From the NCBI GenBank assembly GCA_965248545.1, contig OZ252110.1, positions 1,488,001 through 1,552,000 on the forward strand: a DNA stretch of 64,000 bases. Direction: 5' to 3'. The DNA comes from Alteromonas_E sp965248545 (GTDB lineage: Bacteria > Pseudomonadota > Gammaproteobacteria > Enterobacterales > Alteromonadaceae). The notes under the pieces were generated by a model, which ran no database searches, was not told the DNA's origin, and saw nothing but the letters and a program-made list of their open reading frames with translations. A program made the translations under genes and the position numbers. This document shows positions 58,969 to 64,000 of this stretch, piece by piece. Position 1 is the stretch's first letter. Each line of letters opens with the position of its first letter.

Positions 58969-59850
58969 ATGTCTGCGAAAAAGCGAGGATTAGGCAGAGG
59001 GCTAGATGCCCTGCTGGCGACCAGTAAATCATCCAACGCTGAACCAACCACCACAACACCTCAATCTGAATTAACCAAATTGCCGATTGAATGGTTAACA
59101 CCGGGTAAGTATCAGCCTCGAAAAGACATGTCGCCCGAAGCGCTGGAAGACCTAGCATCTTCGATTCGCTCTCAAGGGATTATTCAACCCGTTGTTGTGC
59201 GTCAAATCGCCAACGAAAAATTTGAGATTATCGCGGGTGAGCGTCGCTGGCGAGCATCTCAATTAGCTGAACTAGATGTTATTCCATGTTTAGTGAAAGA
59301 CGTACCTGATGAATCTGCCGTTGCGATTGCCTTGATTGAGAATATTCAGCGTGAAGACCTAAACGCTATGGAAGAAGCTCAAGCCTTGGATCGTCTGATG
59401 GTGGAGTTCGCGTTAACACACCAAGAAGTCGCTGAAGCCGTAGGTAAATCGCGCACAACCGTAACCAACTTGTTGCGCCTCAATAATCTCAATGACGATG
59501 TTAAAAAGCTCGTAGAGTACGGTGATATAGAGATGGGCCATGCGCGCGCTTTGCTCGCACTGGAGGGGGAAGAACAATCGCAAGCGGCACAGCACGTTTC
59601 GGGTAAAGGTTTGACAGTTAGGGACACTGAAAAACTAGTCAAAAAATTGTTGGAGCCTCAGAAACCGAAAGCTGAAAAGAAGATTGATCCTGATGTGGCT
59701 AGGCTTGCAACGCGATTGTCTGAAAATGTTGGAGCACCGGTTAGCATTGATCACAATGCAAAAGGCAAAGGAAAAATGGTGATCAATTTTGCCAGTTTGG
59801 ATGAGCTAGACGGTATCCTCACTAAACTTTCTTTGAAAGAACCGGAATAA
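58969..59850 (+). CDS. parB: Chromosome partitioning protein ParB
   Basis: Binds parS and spreads as a CTPase clamp. 293 residues. Start MSAKKRGLGRGLDALL; N-domain with the CTP-box GERRWRASQLAE; helix-turn-helix around VAEAVGKSRTTVTNLLRLNNL; C-terminal dimer domain. All as in Spo0J/ParB. The last gene before the ATP synthase operon. Confidence 0.97.
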   Translation: MSAKKRGLGRGLDALLATSKSSNAEPTTTTPQSELTKLPIEWLTPGKYQPRKDMSPEALEDLASSIRSQGIIQPVVVRQIANEKFEIIAGERRWRASQLAELDVIPCLVKDVPDESAVAIALIENIQREDLNAMEEAQALDRLMVEFALTHQEVAEAVGKSRTTVTNLLRLNNLNDDVKKLVEYGDIEMGHARALLALEGEEQSQAAQHVSGKGLTVRDTEKLVKKLLEPQKPKAEKKIDPDVARLATRLSENVGAPVSIDHNAKGKGKMVINFASLDELDGILTKLSLKEPE

Positions 59851-59975
59851 TTGATAACGCCGTAAATCGCTTCGATAAAACCGACTGAACAGGTCGTAAT
59901 TTTCGTGGCGATACGACGAATGTCTGATATTGGCTTGGTAAATTTTCAGGATAGCCTTCAAAACCGTCGTAACGG

Positions 59976-60003
59976 TTGAAATAGTTTCATATCCAAGTAT
60001 ACT
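59976..60003 (+). promoter_or_regulatory. ATP synthase operon promoter
   Basis: TTGAAA (59976-59981) is 16 bp from TATACT (59998-60003), about 40 bp before the atpI ATG. No gene is seen elsewhere in 59851-60042. Confidence 0.6.
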
Positions 60004-60042
60004 TTCGTCGCTTTTATTTTGGGTGTTGAAAACTGAAAAGAC

Positions 60043-60432
60043 ATGCCATCAACTAACTTGGTCGCTGGTGGGAAAAAGCTCGCAAAAGTAGGCTTTTTTG
60101 TACAACTAAGCGTAACGATTGTGATGGTTATCATCGCGGCTCTATTGACCACAGCTGAAGGTGTTTTGTCAGTTTTACTCGGTGCCGCGAGTAGTATCGT
60201 ACCCAACGGAATATTTGCGTTTTTTGCATTCAGATTTGCTGGAGCTCAACAGTCTAGGGCCGTAGCGAACAGTATGATGCAAGGGGCGCGTTACAAATTG
60301 GTGTTAGCTGCAATTATTTTTGCAATCGCGTTTATCGCCTTCAATGCACAACCTGGTCTTTTATTTTGTGCCTTTGCGATTGCCACTTTGAGCTATTGGC
60401 TAACACTGTTTCGACTCAGTCAAACATCGTGA
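60043..60432 (+). CDS. atpI: ATP synthase subunit I
   Basis: 129 residues, four membrane helices, with the block GAASSIVPNGIFAFFAFRF typical of the family. A chaperone for c-ring assembly, not part of the final enzyme. First gene of the atp operon. Confidence 0.92.
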   Translation: MPSTNLVAGGKKLAKVGFFVQLSVTIVMVIIAALLTTAEGVLSVLLGAASSIVPNGIFAFFAFRFAGAQQSRAVANSMMQGARYKLVLAAIIFAIAFIAFNAQPGLLFCAFAIATLSYWLTLFRLSQTS

Positions 60433-60477
60433 TGTCGAGACGTGAAACAGTTTTATTTTACAACTTTGGGTTAAACA

Positions 60478-61311
60478 ATGGCTTCTGAATACACCACCTC
60501 AGAATATATCAAGCACCATTTAACCAACGCTAGAATGTGCACAACCGAAGAAGGTATTGTGTTCAATAAAGCGTGTGAAGATGCAGGCTTTTGGGTCTGG
60601 CATATTGACACACTAGCATGGTCGATTGGTCTAGGTATTCTTTTCTTAGCGCTGTTTCGCAGTGTTGCAAAAAAAGCAACCACGGGCGTTCCTGGCAAAA
60701 TGCAAGCGTTCGTAGAACTTGTCGTTAGTTTTGTTAATGACAACGTTACTAGCACATTCCACGGCAAGAGTGCATTAATCGCTCCTCTATCACTGACGAT
60801 TTTTGTGTGGGTTTTGTTGATGAACCTAATGGACTTAGTGCCAGTTGACGTTCTGCCTATGATTGCAGGTGCTGTCGGTCAATACGGCTTCGGCATGGAT
60901 CCTCACGATGTTTACATGAAGGCTGTGCCGACTACGGACTTGAACCTAACCTTCGCATTGGCGATTGGTGTGTTCTTCTTGATTATTTACTATTCTTTGA
61001 AGATGAAAGGTATTGGTGGCTTTACTAAAGAGCTTACCATGCAACCTTTTGGTCACTGGGCATTCATTCCAGTGAACTTCATTCTTGAAACGGTCACCTT
61101 ACTTGCTCGCCCATTATCATTGGCGCTGCGTTTGTTTGGTAACCTTTATGCGAGTGAATTGATCTTTATCTTGATCGCGACAATTGGCTTGTTCCAGTTG
61201 CCATTGCACTTCGCATGGGCTGTATTCCACATTCTTGTTCTTCCACTGCAAGCGTTCATCTTCATGATGTTGACCATCGTGTATTTGAGCCTAGCGAGTG
61301 AAGACCACTAA
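60478..61311 (+). CDS. atpB: ATP synthase subunit a
   Basis: Proton-channel subunit of Fo. 277 residues (E. coli 271). The essential arginine is in LLARPLSLALRLFGNLYASELI near 205-226, and the final helices end in VYLSLASEDH. Confidence 0.97.
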   Translation: MASEYTTSEYIKHHLTNARMCTTEEGIVFNKACEDAGFWVWHIDTLAWSIGLGILFLALFRSVAKKATTGVPGKMQAFVELVVSFVNDNVTSTFHGKSALIAPLSLTIFVWVLLMNLMDLVPVDVLPMIAGAVGQYGFGMDPHDVYMKAVPTTDLNLTFALAIGVFFLIIYYSLKMKGIGGFTKELTMQPFGHWAFIPVNFILETVTLLARPLSLALRLFGNLYASELIFILIATIGLFQLPLHFAWAVFHILVLPLQAFIFMMLTIVYLSLASEDH

Positions 61312-61367
61312 TTAACGATTTACTTTTAACTTTCAACTTTTAATTTAACTACACATCGGAGATTTAC

Positions 61368-61589
61368 ATGTTATACATCGCAGTTGCTCTACTAATCGGT
61401 ATGGGTGCCCTAGGTACTGCTATTGGTTTTGGTCTTCTAGGCGGTAAGTTCCTAGAATCTGCTGCTCGTCAACCAGAGCTTGCTCCTCAACTACAGGTGA
61501 AAATGTTCATCGTTGCTGGTCTAATCGATGCGATCGCTATGATCGGTGTTGGTATCGCGTTATACCTATTGTTCGCGGTTGGTGCTTAA
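61368..61589 (+). CDS. atpE: ATP synthase subunit c
   Basis: Rotor subunit. 73 residues, two helices with the polar loop ARQPELAPQ (about 33-41) and the proton-carrying acid Asp54 in GLIDAIAM. It is six residues shorter than E. coli c at the N-terminus. A CGGAGA site precedes the ATG. No Na+-type ligand set is visible, so proton-driven. Confidence 0.97.
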   Translation: MLYIAVALLIGMGALGTAIGFGLLGGKFLESAARQPELAPQLQVKMFIVAGLIDAIAMIGVGIALYLLFAVGA

Positions 61590-61634
61590 TTTTATTAACC
61601 CTTCTATTAGCGAATAAATAAAGGAGGAGCGGAC

Positions 61635-62105
61635 GTGAATATTAACGCCACTCTTATTGGTCAACTAATCGCTTTCGCGGTCTTCGTGGTGTTCTGCATG
61701 AAATATGTATGGCCTCCACTATTGGCTGCGATTGAAGAGCGCCAAAAAACGATTGCAGATGGCCTAGAGGCTTCTGCACGTGCTGAGAAAGACCTTGAAC
61801 TTGCACAACAAAAAGCGACTGAGCAACTTCGTGATGCGAAGCAGCAAGCGGCTGAAATCATTGAGCAAGCCAAGAAGCGCGCGAACCAATTAGTTGACGA
61901 AGAAACGCAGCGCGGCCATGCCGAGCGCGAAAAAATCATTAATCAAGGTTATGCAGAAATTGAAGCTGAACGTAACCGTGCGAAAGAAGATTTACGCAAG
62001 CAAGTAGCTGCATTAGCAGTGACTGGCGCAGAGCGTATTCTTCAACGCGAAATTGATGCTGCGGCGCAAGACGACATTGTTGAAAAACTTGTCGCTGAGC
62101 TATAA
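61635..62105 (+). CDS. atpF: ATP synthase subunit b
   Basis: Peripheral stalk. 156 residues, the E. coli length. One N-terminal helix (about 4-24) is followed by a long charged helix (IEERQKTIADGLEASARAEKDLELAQQKATEQL). Start is GTG with GGAGGAG upstream. Confidence 0.97.
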   Translation: MNINATLIGQLIAFAVFVVFCMKYVWPPLLAAIEERQKTIADGLEASARAEKDLELAQQKATEQLRDAKQQAAEIIEQAKKRANQLVDEETQRGHAEREKIINQGYAEIEAERNRAKEDLRKQVAALAVTGAERILQREIDAAAQDDIVEKLVAEL

Positions 62106-62118
62106 GGGGAACTGAGCT

Positions 62119-62652
62119 ATGGCTGAATTGACAACCGTTGCTCGCCCTTATGCTACTGCTGCATTTAATTTTGCCATTGAGCAGAAAGCCGTTGCCGAAT
62201 GGCAGCAAATGTTGGTGTTCGCCGCTGAGGTTGCTAACAACGAATCTGTCCAGGAATTACTGACAGGTTCGATGGCAGCTGAACAGTTGGCTGACGTGTT
62301 CATCAAGGTTTGTGGTGATGAGCTCAATACGAATGGTCAGAACTTCATTAAGGTTTTGGCTGAAAATAAGCGTCTTTCGGCGTTACCTGAAATTGCCTTG
62401 CTCTACGCAGAGCTAAAAGCAGATTACGACAAAGAAGTCGATGTAGACGTGACGTCTGCGACTGAATTGTCTGATGCTCAACAAAGCAAAATCAGCGCAT
62501 CGTTGGAACAACGTTTGGCACGTAAAGTGAAGCTTAATTGTAACGTGGATCCTGCACTAGTCGCTGGCGTAGTAATCAAAGCCGGCGACACAGTCATCGA
62601 TGGTTCCGTAAAATCTAAATTGAACCGTCTAGCAGACGCGTTGCAAGCATAA
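62119..62652 (+). CDS. atpH: ATP synthase subunit delta
   Basis: Links the b stalk to F1. 177 residues, the E. coli length. Start MAELTTVARPYATAAFNFA; the C-terminal LNCNVDPALVAGVVIKAGDTVIDGSVKSKLNRLADAL is the delta signature. Confidence 0.97.
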   Translation: MAELTTVARPYATAAFNFAIEQKAVAEWQQMLVFAAEVANNESVQELLTGSMAAEQLADVFIKVCGDELNTNGQNFIKVLAENKRLSALPEIALLYAELKADYDKEVDVDVTSATELSDAQQSKISASLEQRLARKVKLNCNVDPALVAGVVIKAGDTVIDGSVKSKLNRLADALQA

Positions 62653-62666
62653 CGGGGATAAAGAGC

Positions 62667-64000
62667 ATGCAACTTAACTCCACAGAAATTGCCGAACTGA
62701 TCAAGAAAAGAATTGAACAGTTCGATATCGCGAGTGAAGCGCGAAATGAAGGTACGATCGTCGGTGTAACCGACGGTATTATTCGTATCCACGGCCTTGC
62801 AGATGTTATGCAAGGTGAAATGATTGAACTACCTGGCGGTCGTTACGCGATTGCATTGAACCTTGAGCGTGACTCAGTTGGTGCGGTAGTTATGGGTCCT
62901 TACGCTGACCTTCAAGAAGGCGTAAAAGTTAAATCAACAGGTCGTATCCTAGAAGTACCAGTAGGCCGTGGCCTTCTTGGTCGTGTTGTAAACACGTTGG
63001 GTGAGCCAATCGACGGTAAAGGTGCTATTGAAGCTGACGGCTATGAGCCGGTTGAAAAAATCGCACCTGGCGTAATTGAGCGTCAGTCGGTCGATCAGCC
63101 AGTTCAAACAGGTTATAAGTCTGTTGACTCAATGATTCCAATCGGTCGTGGCCAACGTGAATTGATCATCGGTGACCGTCAGACCGGTAAGACTGCGCTA
63201 GCAATTGATGCCATCATCAACCAGCGTAACACAGGCGTTCCTTGTGTATACGTAGCGGTTGGCCAGAAAGCATCTACCATCGCTAACGTAGTACGTAAGC
63301 TTGAAGAGCACGGCGCATTGCAAAACACAATTGTTGTTGCGGCATCTGCTTCTGAATCAGCTGCGCTACAGTTCTTGGCACCTTACTCTGGTTGTACTAT
63401 GGGTGAGTACTTCCGTGACCGTGGTGAAGATGCATTGATCGTATACGATGACTTGTCTAAGCAAGCTGTTGCATATCGTCAAATCTCACTATTGTTGAAG
63501 CGTCCTCCAGGTCGTGAAGCATACCCAGGTGACGTTTTCTATTTGCACTCGCGTCTACTAGAGCGTGCAGCTCGCGTAAACGAAATGTACGTAGAGCGTT
63601 ACACCAACGGTGAAGTTAAAGGCCAAACAGGCTCTCTAACTGCATTGCCAATCATCGAAACACAAGCAGGTGACGTATCTGCGTTCGTACCAACTAACGT
63701 AATCTCGATTACTGACGGTCAGATCTTCTTGGAAACTGACTTGTTTAACGCCGGTATCCGCCCTGCGGTTAACGCTGGTATCTCAGTATCGCGTGTTGGT
63801 GGTGCTGCACAGACTAAGATCATTAAGAAGCTTGGTGGTGGTATTCGTTTGGCACTTGCACAGTATCGTGAACTTGCGGCGTTCTCTCAGTTTGCATCTG
63901 ATTTGGATGATGCGACGCGTGAACAGCTAGAGCACGGTGAGCGTGTTATGGAATTGATGAAACAGAACCAGTACGCACCGCTTTCGGTTGCCGACACTGC
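62667..64000 (+). CDS. atpA: ATP synthase subunit alpha (cut by window end)
   Basis: Non-catalytic nucleotide-binding subunit of F1. The start MQLNSTEIAELIKKRIEQF and the P-loop GDRQTGKTALAID (about 169-181) are seen; about 444 of roughly 513 residues are inside the window, and no stop is reached. Start ATG 62667, 14 bp after atpH. Confidence 0.97.
   Translation, partial: MQLNSTEIAELIKKRIEQFDIASEARNEGTIVGVTDGIIRIHGLADVMQGEMIELPGGRYAIALNLERDSVGAVVMGPYADLQEGVKVKSTGRILEVPVGRGLLGRVVNTLGEPIDGKGAIEADGYEPVEKIAPGVIERQSVDQPVQTGYKSVDSMIPIGRGQRELIIGDRQTGKTALAIDAIINQRNTGVPCVYVAVGQKASTIANVVRKLEEHGALQNTIVVAASASESAALQFLAPYSGCTMGEYFRDRGEDALIVYDDLSKQAVAYRQISLLLKRPPGREAYPGDVFYLHSRLLERAARVNEMYVERYTNGEVKGQTGSLTALPIIETQAGDVSAFVPTNVISITDGQIFLETDLFNAGIRPAVNAGISVSRVGGAAQTKIIKKLGGGIRLALAQYRELAAFSQFASDLDDATREQLEHGERVMELMKQNQYAPLSVADT

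Noticed and set aside
60433..60450. Third parS site between atpI and atpB
   Set aside because: Only the right half (ACGTGAAACA) matches; the left half does not.

Overview
The window is chromosomal DNA of a gammaproteobacterium, most like the marine Alteromonadales (Shewanella/Idiomarina/Alteromonas-type gene orders). This rests on E. coli-like proteins (GyrB, DnaA, MnmG, PolA, GlyQS), Spot 42 RNA downstream of polA, the mnmG-side origin and a mioC-dnaT-dnaC cluster. It is the origin region: an E. coli-type oriC lies at about 55.13-55.50 kb, and two consensus parS sites lie inside recF. No phage, insertion sequence or CRISPR array was seen.

Region by region. 0-4.7 kb: tusA, pyrE, rph, a secreted S9 prolyl oligopeptidase and yicC. 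4.7-9.0 kb: the accessory part, a 1324-residue hybrid two-component sensor/AraC regulator divergent from a previously unlisted 55-residue peptide with a double-glycine leader. 9.05-14.7 kb: a complete rRNA operon on the minus strand (16S, tRNA-Ile, tRNA-Ala, 23S, 5S) with two strong promoters and a terminator. 14.8-22.7 kb: yrdA, a nucleotide pyrophosphatase-like enzyme, aroE, ompW with FNR-type boxes, hemF, yrdD, smg, dprA and a LysM protein. 22.9-28.6 kb: def-fmt-rsmB-trkA and convergent trkH. 29.1-36.1 kb: polA, Spot 42 with a HexR-like operator, engB, cytochrome c4, a candidate CsrC/RsmY-type RNA, a methyltransferase, yihI, a DUF2489 protein and tag. 36.2-39.7 kb: glyQ, glyS and a small lipoprotein. 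40.0-46.2 kb: gyrB, recF, dnaN, dnaA (minus strand). 46.8-53.1 kb: rpmH, rnpA, yidD, yidC, yajQ, mnmE, mioC, dnaT-like, dnaC-like. 53.2-55.1 kb: a degenerate S41-like protein and a DUF4097 beta-repeat protein. 55.1-64 kb: oriC, mnmG, rsmG, parA, parB and the ATP synthase operon atpIBEFHA, with atpA cut by the window end.

How the genes work together. Initiation (DnaA, oriC), helicase loading (DnaC-like, DnaT-like), the clamp (DnaN), gap repair (RecF), supercoiling (GyrB) and segregation (ParA, ParB, parS) sit within about 17 kb. The rRNA operon, gyrB-recF-dnaN-dnaA and hemF-dprA run away from oriC with the fork; rpmH-dnaC, glyQS, polA and def-trkA run against it. Three regulatory RNA or operator regions (Spot 42, the GGA-rich RNA, the ompW promoter) suggest control by carbon source and oxygen. 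Several starts were moved from the longest reading frame on ribosome-site or family grounds (tusA, aroE, dprA, rsmB, polA, glyS, tag, dnaT-like, mnmG, rsmG, the pyrophosphatase-like gene). Family calls rest on visible motifs and remembered family sequences; no database search was run.
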